From assembly GCA_900101355.1 (NCBI GenBank), contig FMUV01000001.1:124001-188000 (forward strand): a stretch of DNA of 64,000 bases. The letters are read 5' to 3'. The notes under the pieces are model-generated. The model made no database searches. It was not told where the DNA came from and saw only the letters and a list, made by a program, of their open reading frames with translations. The position numbers were made by a program, and so were the translations under genes. Positions 1-8,670 of this stretch are shown here, one piece after another. Every line of letters starts with the position of its first letter. Positions within the stretch are counted from its first letter, which is position 1. Source of the DNA: Ruminococcus sp. YE282. GTDB lineage: Bacteria; Bacillota; Clostridia; Oscillospirales; Acutalibacteraceae.

Positions 1-626
1 ACCTTTGGTTTTTATCTTTTCAGGTGTTTTGTATAATGCTCCTTCGCAAATTAAATTTTCTTTGTTAAAATAAGAAACCTTAAAGCGCGGGATTTCTGCC
101 TTTCTTCTTCCGCCATATATCATTAATGCTAAAACACAGGCTTTCATATATTCTTTCTTTTCAACCAGTTTATTAAGTAAATCTTCCAACTCTTCATCTG
201 TAAAAACCGGCTGTTCTCGCACAGCTTCGTTGACGGGATTTTCAATCTTATCCCATATTCTTTGATAATTTGGATATTCGTCATCAAGAATTTTGATTAT
301 GAAATTTTCTAAACTACGCATAACAGATTTTACAAATCTCATTCTTCTTGGCGACCAACCCCATTCATTCAATGCCATATTCTGAAATTTAGACACCTCA
401 CGTTTCTTCATTTCAACAAAACTTTTATTTTTGTTATAGTCTAAATTCCAACACCAAAGAATGTGTAATGCCGCGCGGTACTGAGTAATTGTAGTTTCAG
501 CTCTATCAACAGAAACTAAATGTTCAAGAAAATCTTCTTCAAGGTCAAGACTTTCTTCGTTAGCCTTCGCTAACTTTTCCTCGGAAGTTAAATCGTTATA
601 TACAGTTGACCTACCAGCTTTCGCCA
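1..626 (-). CDS. Tyrosine recombinase/integrase-like protein, partial
   Basis: The reading frame runs leftward from the ATG at 624-626 and leaves the window still open, so the C-terminal catalytic half is missing. The first 130 or so residues look like the helical SAM-like core-binding domain of phage integrases. After it comes a stretch with a GGRRKAEI motif, which matches the box I region carrying the first catalytic arginine. It lies downstream of the tail genes on the same strand, an unusual place for an integrase, so it may be a structural-module recombinase or a regulator with an integrase fold. Family call by motif only. Confidence 0.6.
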
Positions 627-639
627 TAAAATCACCTCT

Positions 640-1086
640 TTATTTTGGAGTAAAAGTCATACTCAATGTATCATTGAAATCTTTCTCAATATTATCTTTT
701 GCTCTTTGCCAAAATTCTTTGTTTCCCACGGTTGGTCTTGCCCAATGTCCGCTCGAAACTATCCAACGCTTGCCCTTATCCGCAAGTTCCAACGCTTGCT
801 CCATATTTGGTTTATCGCCAGTCGAATAATTATGTTCAGTATCTAAATAAGCTGTAAAAGAAACCTCTCCTCCATCTGTGAATTGTTGGCTCTCATTATA
901 GGTTGTCTTTGGAGTTTTCCCCAGCTCGCCAGTTCTAACATACATCACAGGCTTTTTGCCTTTATAAAACCACGAAGTTGCCTCTTGCATATCCTTTTTT
1001 GCTTTCTTATTAACCTTTTTCATAGAGTCCTTTAGTGAACGCATAAGCATTTGGTTTAACTGTGTCATATTTCTTGCTGTGGGCAT
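640..1086 (-). CDS. HK97 gp10-like tail completion protein
   Basis: 148 residues. The basic helical N-terminus with Lys-rich segments followed by a YVRTGELGKT-type stretch is characteristic of HK97 gp10/tail-completion proteins, which join the tail tube to the head connector. It sits between a small protein of unknown role (1088) and the recombinase-like gene. Stop and start of neighbours nearly abut. The role is inferred from motif and position in the morphogenesis block. Confidence 0.55.
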   Translation of the reverse strand: MPTARNMTQLNQMLMRSLKDSMKKVNKKAKKDMQEATSWFYKGKKPVMYVRTGELGKTPKTTYNESQQFTDGGEVSFTAYLDTEHNYSTGDKPNMEQALELADKGKRWIVSSGHWARPTVGNKEFWQRAKDNIEKDFNDTLSMTFTPK

Positions 1087-1087
1087 T

Positions 1088-1576
1088 TTATTTACCTATC
1101 GCTTTCAATACGGATTCCGCACTCAAATCACCCTTTGCAACATCGTCAGAAATTTTTGCAAGTTTGTTCAAATTTTCTTCCGTAATCACAGGGGAAATTT
1201 TATCAACAAGTCCTTCAAGTCCTGCCTGAATCCTGTCTATAATGGTATAAATAGACGACTTTCTTGTATTAACAATCTCCAAAGCATCGGCATAAGCATT
1301 TCCAAAATTAAATCTTACTCTTTGGTTATCGGTTAATGCTTTGTTGTATTCCTCTAAAAATTCCTCGTCCGCGAAAAATTGGTCAGTATCAAATTCCTCG
1401 GCGGGGATATCATTGAATTTACTTTCTGTTACGAAATAGTTATAAAAAACCAACATAGCATTTGCTTTTCCAATATGCGGAGCATAATTTCCATCTCCGT
1501 CAAAGAATTTTTGCGCTATTTCTTGAACTGCCGCGCCATACGCAACAATATCCAAGTTATCCTTTATCTTAAACAT
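1088..1576 (-). CDS. Unknown protein of tail region
   Basis: About 162 residues, acidic, mostly helical, no recognised motif. An AGGAAG ribosome site fits the inner ATG at 1576 better than the upstream ATG at 1582. Its place just before the gp10-like gene allows a tail-assembly role, but nothing in the sequence shows this. Confidence 0.6.
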   Translation of the reverse strand: MFKIKDNLDIVAYGAAVQEIAQKFFDGDGNYAPHIGKANAMLVFYNYFVTESKFNDIPAEEFDTDQFFADEEFLEEYNKALTDNQRVRFNFGNAYADALEIVNTRKSSIYTIIDRIQAGLEGLVDKISPVITEENLNKLAKISDDVAKGDLSAESVLKAIGK

Positions 1577-1600
1577 TTTCATCTTCCTTTCTTAATAAAA

Positions 1601-1626
1601 AACCCGCGCCAAATGCACGGTTCAAT
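1601..1626 (-). terminator. Rho-independent terminator
   Basis: Read on the minus strand, a 6-bp stem CCGTGC/GCGCGG with a short loop is followed by GTTTTTTATT. It lies just upstream of the 1088-1576 gene and would end transcripts coming from the RecU-like gene. Confidence 0.6.
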
Positions 1627-1650
1627 CAAACTAATATTTTATTTACACAC

Positions 1651-1692
1651 AATAGCTCTAAAACGCCGAAATTTGCTCTGTATCGCATTTTT
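1651..1692. repeat. Dispersed repeat R4, copy A
   Basis: Begins AATAGCTCT and ends CTGTATCGCATTTTT. Related copies lie at 36015-36056 (same strand) and at 38407-38449 and 38268-38308 (inverted). All copies are noncoding; function unknown. Confidence 0.55.
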
Positions 1693-1751
1693 ATTTTAGG
1701 AATATAGTTTAACGTTTTTAGCCTAAAATCGCGGTAGAGCAAGCCACAGGC

Positions 1752-2288
1752 TTAAATATTACAATTCTGTAAGAATTTATCCATATTGTATGTATATCGA
1801 GTCCGCGCCATTTGCTGTTCAATAATCACATACTGAACACCATATTTCTCCAAATCGTCATAATTAAAACTTTTCTTGGGTATCGCATTTATGAGTTTAT
1901 TGAACTCAGATATTTCAATAAAAACCGTCGTTTCGATTTTGCGGAACTCAATTACAAAACCACAAATAATTCCGTCGTACTCATTCCATTCATTCAATCC
2001 CGCGATTTGGTGAAAATGTATCTCACCTTTTTCCTCTTTGGTTCTCTCAAACGAAATTGATTTTCCCGCCACGGTTTTCATTTCTAATGCATATAAGATG
2101 CGTTTAGTTGAATCCCAAAGCAAAAAGTCGAATGGGTTGCGGCTGCTAAATCGTAAGTTGCCTCCGCCAAACGATTGCGGCGGGTCGGGCAAGCGATAAA
2201 GTAGGGCATAGCCCGGCACGGATTTCTTTATTTGTGTTTCAAATAGTTTCCCTATATTCATTTCTTCTTTGAACTGTGCTTTTGCCAT
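1752..2288 (-). CDS. RecU-like Holliday junction resolvase
   Basis: 178 residues of the PD-(D/E)XK nuclease fold. A YRLPDPPQS segment, then NPFDFLLW and LYALEMKTVAGKSISF, match the RecU family (FRLPD, PxDF, E-x-K catalytic residues). It would cut four-way junctions during phage recombination or before packaging. The start at 2288 overlaps the preceding gene by 31 nt; an inner ATG at 2261, preceded by AAAGAAGA, is an equally good start. Confidence 0.75.
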   Translation of the reverse strand: MAKAQFKEEMNIGKLFETQIKKSVPGYALLYRLPDPPQSFGGGNLRFSSRNPFDFLLWDSTKRILYALEMKTVAGKSISFERTKEEKGEIHFHQIAGLNEWNEYDGIICGFVIEFRKIETTVFIEISEFNKLINAIPKKSFNYDDLEKYGVQYVIIEQQMARTRYTYNMDKFLQNCNI

Positions 2289-2491
2289 TGTTTGTAAATG
2301 TAAGCGGACTCAGATTTTAGAAACCAACAAGATATTCTGCCGGGCTTGGTTTCATTTTCAATTACAAACTTTGGTTGAACACCTTTTGTTGTGTAGAAAA
2401 TAATTTGCGGTAAGTAGTCGATTGCTATGAGATTTTCCCGCCCATAACAATCAAACACATCTTCTAATGACTTAAATTGTAATGTTTTCAT
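2258..2491 (-). CDS. Small hypothetical protein
   Basis: 77 residues with AAGGAGAG ribosome site. No motif recognised. It directly precedes and overlaps the RecU-like gene, suggesting translational coupling. Confidence 0.6.
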   Translation of the reverse strand: MKTLQFKSLEDVFDCYGRENLIAIDYLPQIIFYTTKGVQPKFVIENETKPGRISCWFLKSESAYIYKQWQKHSSKKK

Positions 2492-2536
2492 TAATTCTCT
2501 CCTTAATTTTGACTATCATTAAACGCAAAAAGAAAA

Positions 2537-2574
2537 GGGAGACGTACCGATAATTAGTAGGTATCATCTCCCTT
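2537..2574 (-). terminator. Terminator hairpin
   Basis: On the minus strand AAGGGAGA pairs with TCTCCCTT around a loop that itself holds ATACC/GGTA-like pairing, followed by TTCTTTTT. It follows the 2609-2866 gene. Confidence 0.6.
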
Positions 2575-2608
2575 ATATAAACTTAATACAACTAACTTCG
2601 GCATATTA

Positions 2609-2866
2609 TCATTCTTGCGTTTCATTTGTTGTTTTCTTTGTTTTCTTTCTCTTTGGTTTCGATTTTGTTTCCTCGACTGTAACTTCCTTAACTTCTTCTA
2701 CTGCCTCAGTATAGTCATCGGGTACAACGGTATATTTGCCGTCTTGATATTTCACTTTAATTTGGTTCGCTTTACGACCAATCGCGGGAAGTTGCACGTC
2801 AATTCCTTCAAAATCAACCACAGTTACACACTCGTTATTGAGCGTTACTCTGCAATTTTTAATCAT
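2609..2866 (-). CDS. Small hypothetical protein with charged tail
   Basis: 85 residues. The first half resembles a small beta domain, and the last 30 residues are a low-complexity Glu/Lys/Thr tail. It has a TAGGAGA ribosome site. Nothing suggests a specific function. Confidence 0.6.
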   Translation of the reverse strand: MIKNCRVTLNNECVTVVDFEGIDVQLPAIGRKANQIKVKYQDGKYTVVPDDYTEAVEEVKEVTVEETKSKPKRKKTKKTTNETQE

Positions 2867-2877
2867 TTTTATTTCTC

Positions 2878-4140
2878 CTATCTGAACGGATTGCCAACAG
2901 TTTTGGTCGGGTATAGGATTTTGGCTTCGTTGAATTTTGCGCGGGTTATATATATAAACTTGTGATTTAAGTAGTTTTGTTCGCGTTGGATGGACTTGCG
3001 AATTTGTCTTGAATAAAATGTTTGGCGGGGAGTAGAAAGCGATTTTTCTGCCACGCCAGAACTGCGATAATAAGTATCATTCGTTATGCAATAAATAGGC
3101 TTTTGTTTATGGTCTATGCGATTTTGGGATTCTAAAATTTGCCGGCTCTCATTGATGTCGTAGGTACACCAGCCCAATTTCGCGCCCTTCTTTATATAGT
3201 TTTGAACTACACCATATGCAGTTTTGAAGTATTTTGCAATTTCTGGTATTGTAAGATGCGGATTTGCTTTTTTGTATTCACAAACTGCTTTTACAAGATT
3301 TGAAGTTGCAATCTCATCACATTTTTGCCAGTCTATTTGTTCCTCAGAAACATTTAGGCTTTCGAGTAGCCCAGATTTAATAATATTATTTTTTATAAAA
3401 TCACCATCGGATTCCGAGCAATCAATAGAAAAATATTTGTCAATACCATTTTCAAAAGCAATTTTTCTCTTATATCTATCGTTTTCCTGTTCTTCTTCTA
3501 AAGTCCGCGCTTTGGGATTTATTGGCTTTGAGTAATGTTGTTTGCCATTCATCTCAACAATTATTTTTTCATTATCATTTATATAAAAATCATATCTTTT
3601 TGACTCTGACCAAGAAAAAGATTTCTCTTTTTCAAAGCAGATATTTAATTGTTCTAATAGCGCATACATATACTTATTAGGATAACTAATTCCATCACCG
3701 CAAACACAAGCCAATGTCTTTGCCGAGCAAAAAGCCTTAATTTGCTTTTTATAAACCCTGCCACAATCGGGACATACTAATTCGACAATTTCATTTGAAT
3801 ATTTTGTGTATTTCTGAGCCTCCGTTATTCCTTTTGGAAAGTATTTCACCATCCACGGTGCGGTAGTTGTTATATCGTTTACTCCCACGACAACCTTTTT
3901 GGGTGGATGGCAACAAGCATTGCATCCACAGTGCATTTTCTCTCCCAAAACATACTCAACAGACCAATCTTCGTTACCGCAATCCAAACATCTATATTTG
4001 TAAAACTTTTGATTGAGGTTATATGGTTTCCCATTTTTGTGGGCAATTTTAGGGCGGATTTCTCTGTCGATAATAATTAAATTACGGTCAAATGTGTCCA
4101 CCTTATCTCCAATTTCTCTTTGAAATTTCAAAGTTGACAT
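2878..4140 (-). CDS. Zn-ribbon plus Vsr-like (EDxHD) homing endonuclease
   Basis: 420 residues from the ATG at 4140, which has AAGGATG upstream; a longer frame starts at 4185. Several CxxC pairs in the first 150 residues indicate zinc ribbons. Residues around 200-225 carry KRYDFYINDNEKIIVEMNGKQHY, the D...E...H pattern of Vsr/EDxHD endonucleases used by phage homing enzymes. Helix-turn-helix segments (PEIAKYFKTAYGVVQNYIKKG and a second near residue 350) would give DNA specificity. It separates the tail tube gene from downstream genes and is probably a free-standing mobile gene. Confidence 0.7.
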   Translation of the reverse strand: MSTLKFQREIGDKVDTFDRNLIIIDREIRPKIAHKNGKPYNLNQKFYKYRCLDCGNEDWSVEYVLGEKMHCGCNACCHPPKKVVVGVNDITTTAPWMVKYFPKGITEAQKYTKYSNEIVELVCPDCGRVYKKQIKAFCSAKTLACVCGDGISYPNKYMYALLEQLNICFEKEKSFSWSESKRYDFYINDNEKIIVEMNGKQHYSKPINPKARTLEEEQENDRYKRKIAFENGIDKYFSIDCSESDGDFIKNNIIKSGLLESLNVSEEQIDWQKCDEIATSNLVKAVCEYKKANPHLTIPEIAKYFKTAYGVVQNYIKKGAKLGWCTYDINESRQILESQNRIDHKQKPIYCITNDTYYRSSGVAEKSLSTPRQTFYSRQIRKSIQREQNYLNHKFIYITRAKFNEAKILYPTKTVGNPFR

Positions 4141-4156
4141 ATAATCATCCTTAATA

Positions 4157-4190
4157 AAAAAGCCGTGACAAGACAAACTCATCACGGCTT
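4157..4190 (-). terminator. Terminator after tail tube gene
   Basis: Minus-strand AAGCCGTGA pairs with TCACGGCTT and is followed by TTTTTA. It directly follows the tail tube gene. Confidence 0.7.
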
Positions 4191-4201
4191 AAATTCAAAT
4201 A

Positions 4202-4951
4202 TTATTCAGCATCGTCCTCAATTTCAATCATATCAACGAAATCACCATTAGCATCTTCGAGTAACGTGAACTGAGCTGAGATGGAAACAGGCTCACCGTC
4301 AGAACTCAAAGCAATCTCAAAGTTTCTTTGAGGTGTAGCCTTGTAGAAAGTTTGCTTGAATGGTGTCAGAACGCCATCTTCATCCTTGTCAACAGTTGAC
4401 ATTGTAATAAAGTAATCCTTTGGAGTTCTCTTTGAATTGAAAGCAACTTTCTTAACACCAGTACGGTTAAGAATATAACTTACAGCATATTCGGTGTCTA
4501 CTGCAATATCACCAGCAGTTGTGGCGGTAAATTTGCCTTCTGCAAAAGTACCAGCGATTACAGCAGTTTCATCACCAGCGGAATCGGCTGGATATGCAAA
4601 TAAAGTGCCAGATTGAATTGTTCCATTGGTTGGAACTGTGATTGAAAGCTCACCAGCAGTAGTTGCCTTAATAATTTGAGTTTCACCATATACAGCAGTA
4701 GTATCAATCTTACCGTCGCTAAATAAAGCGAACATCTTGAAAGGATATACCTGTGCTTCGATAGTTAGCGTACCTTCAGGAGAGTTCGGGAACGCAATAC
4801 GGTTTGAACCCTTCGCTTTTGCATATACGCTATCAGCACTAATATTTGTTGTGGTTGTATTTGCAGTCTTAAAATCAAGGAATAATGCTTTGGTTTTCTT
4901 ATCCTGAATCAGAACATCAGCCACTTGTCTATTAGCTCTGTTAATATCCAT
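4202..4951 (-). CDS. Major tail tube protein (probable)
   Basis: 249 residues, rich in Thr, Ala and beta structure, with an inserted Ig-like stretch around residues 75-160 (TTAGELSITVPTNGT, TTAGDIAVDTEY). The C-terminal TPKDYFITMSTVD and FEIALSSDGEPVSISAQFTLLEDANGD are typical of phage tail tubes. It has its own ribosome site (AAGGAGG) and terminators on both sides, as expected for an abundant structural protein. Confidence 0.65.
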   Translation of the reverse strand: MDINRANRQVADVLIQDKKTKALFLDFKTANTTTTNISADSVYAKAKGSNRIAFPNSPEGTLTIEAQVYPFKMFALFSDGKIDTTAVYGETQIIKATTAGELSITVPTNGTIQSGTLFAYPADSAGDETAVIAGTFAEGKFTATTAGDIAVDTEYAVSYILNRTGVKKVAFNSKRTPKDYFITMSTVDKDEDGVLTPFKQTFYKATPQRNFEIALSSDGEPVSISAQFTLLEDANGDFVDMIEIEDDAE

Positions 4952-4980
4952 AGTTTTCCTCCTTGTTATATTTGAGTATT

Positions 4981-5001
4981 AAAAAAGAGCCTTTCGGCTC
5001 G
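4981..5001 (-). terminator. Terminator upstream of tail tube gene
   Basis: Minus-strand GAGCC-GAAA-GGCTC followed by six T. It ends transcripts from the head completion genes. Confidence 0.75.
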
Positions 5002-5023
5002 TGTTTAGTGAATCCGCGAGGAT

Positions 5024-5824
5024 TCATTTTTTATCAAAATCATTTTTATACCACCGAGCGGGGTCAAACGTGTTTTTCTCGTCGCCCCAAACGGCAACTC
5101 TCGTCCATTCAATTTCATAAATAGACCCTTCACGCATACGCCCGAAATTATCCAATAACTGGAAAATAGTTAAATCCCAAATGTTTGTATAATTCAGGGA
5201 ATAATGTTTAGCAGTCACCGCCGAAATTACATTGGGCAAAGTTAAATTCTTATCTGCCCTTTTATTTCGTTCTCGCTCGCCTTCTTTGATTTGATAGTAT
5301 AATCTTTCCGCGATTTTGTTCTTGAACTTGGGGATTTCTTCTTCCTCCTCTGCAATACAACACACTTGCTGTATATAGTTCAAGATTTCCGAAAAGTTAT
5401 GTGAATCTATAACCCCGACAATATCTTCACGCTGCGGAGTATCAATCGAATAATCCTTGTCTGGATTAACCAAAACAAACACTCCTTCAACAAATAAAAC
5501 CGTTTCCTCGAAAAAGAAGTTGAACACTTCCAAGAAGTTTTGCATTAATGTTGGATTGAGTTGTATTAAATCATATACAGTCAACTCGCGCTTTTCTTCT
5601 TCGGACAGAGAATCCCAAAATTCCTGTCCTTTTTCAACCTCGGCTTTTGTAAAAAATTCTTTGGGGGTCATAGAGATTAAAAACTCATAAAACATAAACT
5701 TCGTAAATGACATTGCCGGCTTAGATTTTGGGTCTGCAATGTCCCGCAGTTTAGGTTTCCTCAACATTCCCACAGACAGCGGAATAGGGAATGGAGAGAT
5801 TTGTGTACCGTAATCAAATCTCAT
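5024..5824 (-). CDS. Head/tail region protein, unknown
   Basis: 266 residues, largely helical and acidic. The start codon overlaps the stop of the preceding gene (ATGA), so translation is coupled. It lies between the putative tail-terminator gene and the tail tube gene. No motif was recognised. Confidence 0.65.
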   Translation of the reverse strand: MRFDYGTQISPFPIPLSVGMLRKPKLRDIADPKSKPAMSFTKFMFYEFLISMTPKEFFTKAEVEKGQEFWDSLSEEEKRELTVYDLIQLNPTLMQNFLEVFNFFFEETVLFVEGVFVLVNPDKDYSIDTPQREDIVGVIDSHNFSEILNYIQQVCCIAEEEEEIPKFKNKIAERLYYQIKEGERERNKRADKNLTLPNVISAVTAKHYSLNYTNIWDLTIFQLLDNFGRMREGSIYEIEWTRVAVWGDEKNTFDPARWYKNDFDKK

Positions 5825-6309
5825 CGGAAGTTAGGCACTACGAATGTCATAACGCATCCGTATAAATAACGACCATTAAAGGGTTCTACGCCGTCCAATT
5901 TCAAATCCCCAATGCCGAAATCTCGCACCACTTTTTCATCATTGATTAGGCAATCTTCAACCATTTGTGAAAGAATATCCGCGCGGTTTCCGTAATAACC
6001 CTCTTTTGAATAATTATCAAGTATGTCGCGGTGACACACGACATACATCATAACCGTGCAAGTTTTTATATTCTCTCTCATATATGTTAAAGCCACGTCA
6101 TAAAATATATAGGATTGCGTATCTTGTATGACTTCATCAACAAATAGGTGCGACTTGACGTGTTCCTTAAATAATTTTCGCACCTCGCTTGAAGTCATCC
6201 CCGAAACGTCACCAAGTAATACTTCTTTAATTCCGTCACTATGGTAGAGGGCATTATGGATTTTATTTTTGAATTTTCCGCGCTCGGAAGTATCTTTCTT
6301 CATATTCAT
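5821..6309 (-). CDS. Tail terminator-like protein (probable)
   Basis: 162 residues with AGGAGG ribosome site. A conserved-looking YIFYDVALTYM and C-terminal GRYLYGCVMTFVVPNFR suggest a small alpha/beta fold of the tail-terminator or completion type. Position between head closure and tail tube genes supports this. Weak evidence. Confidence 0.45.
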   Translation of the reverse strand: MNMKKDTSERGKFKNKIHNALYHSDGIKEVLLGDVSGMTSSEVRKLFKEHVKSHLFVDEVIQDTQSYIFYDVALTYMRENIKTCTVMMYVVCHRDILDNYSKEGYYGNRADILSQMVEDCLINDEKVVRDFGIGDLKLDGVEPFNGRYLYGCVMTFVVPNFR

Positions 6310-6321
6310 ATCCGCCCCTCC

Positions 6322-7392
6322 TTACAGAAATCCTTTAATCGTGACAACTAACTTGGCTGTTTCGTATTCAAACGCACTTAATGATAACTCAAACGATTTA
6401 TTGAGCAACTTTTCGTTGTTGACAGAAATACTGATTGAATTATCTATGTACTGAATATCAAGGTCATTCTTAAAATCACAGTTAATACTCCATTGTGGGC
6501 TTGCCGCGATTTCTTTCCCAGCCTCGTCATAGAACTTCGCCAAGAACACGCTTGGTTCAAGTCCGTTATAAATGACGGGTTCTTCGCATACGATTTCGCA
6601 CGATAAACTGTTCGTTTTATCGTCATTTTCGGCGGGAATATCACATAACCAATATCCCTTACCGTCAATCACATAATAACCATCATTATCGTGCTGTTCT
6701 TCTTGCGTAATCATATATTCTGAATGACCGCTTTTTTGATAATCATATAACACATTGTCTGTACGAGTAATAAAGTAAGTTATAAGTGGTTTCGATGTAT
6801 CAACTGTTACATCCGGCGAGAACGACTTTTCATATAATTTGCAACGCTTATCAATAACAAAACGTTTTCTGTGCGGCAACGCAATACATTCATCATCATT
6901 AGGCATTATTAGCAATAATTGGTCTGTTCGTATAAAGGCATATTGGTCACTCGTTTCACCTGTATTATATTGTGAAGCAGAGGTAATATTTGCCCACCTT
7001 TGAACAATCTGTTTGCGGTCGTTTAACCACGTTATATAATAATTACACAATGCTAAAACCGCTTTGCCATAGATACCATTGTCGTCCTCTAATCCGACAA
7101 TAATCCAATATCTTTCTTTATAGTAAACATATTGCCCCGCTCGGCATAAACCGATAGGGAACAGCATTTGCCGCGAGATAGAGTTAAGTTTTGTATCTTG
7201 CACTTTGCCGTTCATAATAACTCTTGCGGGTGTTCTTTCCGTCAAATCATAATTACATATCTCAACACTTTCAGCCATTGCGGATTGCAACGCTTCCTCA
7301 AAACCATCTTTTGCAAAATTCTCAAAATCCTCTGTTTCAAATCCACTAACTGTATCGTGATTAGTGTTCATTAAATACCATTCTTGTGCCAT
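6322..7392 (-). CDS. Head closure/stopper region protein
   Basis: 356 residues. The N-terminal 170 residues (MSRQMLFPIG-like, YYKERYWIIVGLEDDNG) resemble head-closure proteins, and the C-terminal 100 residues look like an Ig-like beta domain (SPQWSINCDF...LVVTIKG). It follows the connector gene. Assignment is mainly positional. Confidence 0.45.
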   Translation of the reverse strand: MAQEWYLMNTNHDTVSGFETEDFENFAKDGFEEALQSAMAESVEICNYDLTERTPARVIMNGKVQDTKLNSISRQMLFPIGLCRAGQYVYYKERYWIIVGLEDDNGIYGKAVLALCNYYITWLNDRKQIVQRWANITSASQYNTGETSDQYAFIRTDQLLLIMPNDDECIALPHRKRFVIDKRCKLYEKSFSPDVTVDTSKPLITYFITRTDNVLYDYQKSGHSEYMITQEEQHDNDGYYVIDGKGYWLCDIPAENDDKTNSLSCEIVCEEPVIYNGLEPSVFLAKFYDEAGKEIAASPQWSINCDFKNDLDIQYIDNSISISVNNEKLLNKSFELSLSAFEYETAKLVVTIKGFL

Positions 7393-7403
7393 TCAATCAC
7401 CGC

Positions 7404-7793
7404 CTAATTATAAGCAGTAGGCTTTTGGTTCGCAATCATCTGTTCACTTTGAGAATCGCAATAATCCAATTCCTCTTTGACGGCTGCTTTGCCGCCCTGA
7501 CCCATAGTTATACTTACATCTTTACCAGTTATGGAAACCTGCTTATTTATCCTCGAAACCTCGCGCTCCTGATAACTTTGTTTCATAAAGGCAGCTAATG
7601 TATCAATGGAATATTGGTCGAGTTCTCGGTCAAATTCCATCATATCTGAATCAAAGCTAATAGGGGAAAGTTCGATTGAATATCTACCAACCGCTTTCTT
7701 TAACCACACGATTTCAAGGGCTTCGGGAATGACAACTTTATCTTTGAATGAACTCTCAAAGCTGTCAAAAACATCACTTGCGGTAGTATTCAT
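7404..7793 (-). CDS. Head-tail connector-like protein
   Basis: 129 residues, helical, with the DTLAAFMKQSYQEREVSRINKQVSI pattern common in gp6-like connector proteins. The ribosome site is AGGAAGG. It lies between the 178-residue protein and the head-closure gene. Confidence 0.45.
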   Translation of the reverse strand: MNTTASDVFDSFESSFKDKVVIPEALEIVWLKKAVGRYSIELSPISFDSDMMEFDRELDQYSIDTLAAFMKQSYQEREVSRINKQVSITGKDVSITMGQGGKAAVKEELDYCDSQSEQMIANQKPTAYN

Positions 7794-7817
7794 TCACAAG
7801 CACCTTCCTTCTTGGTT

Positions 7818-8351
7818 TTATCTCAACGGATAGCCCGTGTATTTTGAAGCGTAAACAATCTTGCGATAGTCGTTGAATCCAAGACGTTCAATAGCCTCGT
7901 TTAGCGCATATTTCTCCGCGCTTGTTGCAATATAGTTGGGAAGCTCCTGCTCAAATTCAGATTGTGACATAGCAAACAATTTCCTCGCTATATCGTCAGT
8001 AAAGATTTTTTGCGGCTCATCTGCCGTTTCAAAACCAAGCCAAATACGAGTAGCCTTATCCTCAATATAAATAGTGGCGTGGCTACCATTTCCGTCAGTT
8101 CCGCTAAACAGTTTATTGCCATTATAAATCTGTGCCTGAATTTCGTTTCTCGGCAATCTCTGCTTACTCTTTTTAGTGAGCAATACGTCGCCCTCTCTGT
8201 TTCTCAGTGCAAAAGTTACATTCCAACCCGCGATATTGTGGATAACAACGCTTTTATCTAAATCCTTGTCATCAAAATCCACGGTTTCAACTATATCTTC
8301 ATTTGCTGCGGCTTTCTTTGTCGCAGTCTTTTTGACTTTTGTTTCTGCCAT
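7818..8351 (-). CDS. Unknown structural-region protein
   Basis: About 177 residues from the inner ATG, with GAGG eight bases upstream. A Lys/Ala-rich N-terminus is followed by a beta-rich middle (IHNIAGWNVTFALRNREGDVLL). Lies between the capsid block and the connector genes; role unknown. Confidence 0.6.
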   Translation of the reverse strand: MAETKVKKTATKKAAANEDIVETVDFDDKDLDKSVVIHNIAGWNVTFALRNREGDVLLTKKSKQRLPRNEIQAQIYNGNKLFSGTDGNGSHATIYIEDKATRIWLGFETADEPQKIFTDDIARKLFAMSQSEFEQELPNYIATSAEKYALNEAIERLGFNDYRKIVYASKYTGYPLR

Positions 8352-8418
8352 TTTCAATACCTCGTTTCAATTATTATTCAGCCCGTCCCGCGCGGGATAG
8401 ACTGTTTTGTGATTTCAA

Positions 8419-8604
8419 CTAAATAGTATGTTTAACCTCATTGTATAAGGCGATTATCTTATCAAGCCTCTCATTTTTTCTGAAAATCCAATATCTTGTA
8501 TTGCTTACAGAATTAATCTTTGAAGCATAGCACTTCTCCGAAAAGGCTGATATAAAATGATATAATCTCAGAGAATAACAGTAAAAATTAACATTATTTT
8601 GCAT
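8419..8604 (-). CDS. Small hypothetical protein
   Basis: 61 residues. Supported by a good TTAGGAG ribosome site eight bases from the ATG and by lying in the gap after the capsid terminator. Aromatic and basic; no motif. Confidence 0.5.
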   Translation of the reverse strand: MQNNVNFYCYSLRLYHFISAFSEKCYASKINSVSNTRYWIFRKNERLDKIIALYNEVKHTI

Positions 8605-8626
8605 TGGATTTTTCTCCTAACAAGAG

Positions 8627-8655
8627 CGGGTATCTCAATTAAGAAATACCCGCCC
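8627..8655 (-). terminator. Terminator after major capsid gene
   Basis: An 8-bp GC-rich inverted repeat (GCGGGTAT/ATACCCGC) just after the capsid gene stop. The U tract is poor (TCTTGTT), so it may only attenuate or stabilise the mRNA end. Confidence 0.5.
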
Positions 8656-8670
8656 AAAATTTATCAGCAA

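Noticed and set aside
1651..1665. Minus-strand GTTTTAGAGCTATT resembles the start of type II-A CRISPR repeats, so a phage-borne solitary repeat was considered.
   Set aside because: Only about 12 bases match, no second repeat half or spacer exists, and the string belongs to repeat R4, whose other copies lack the match.
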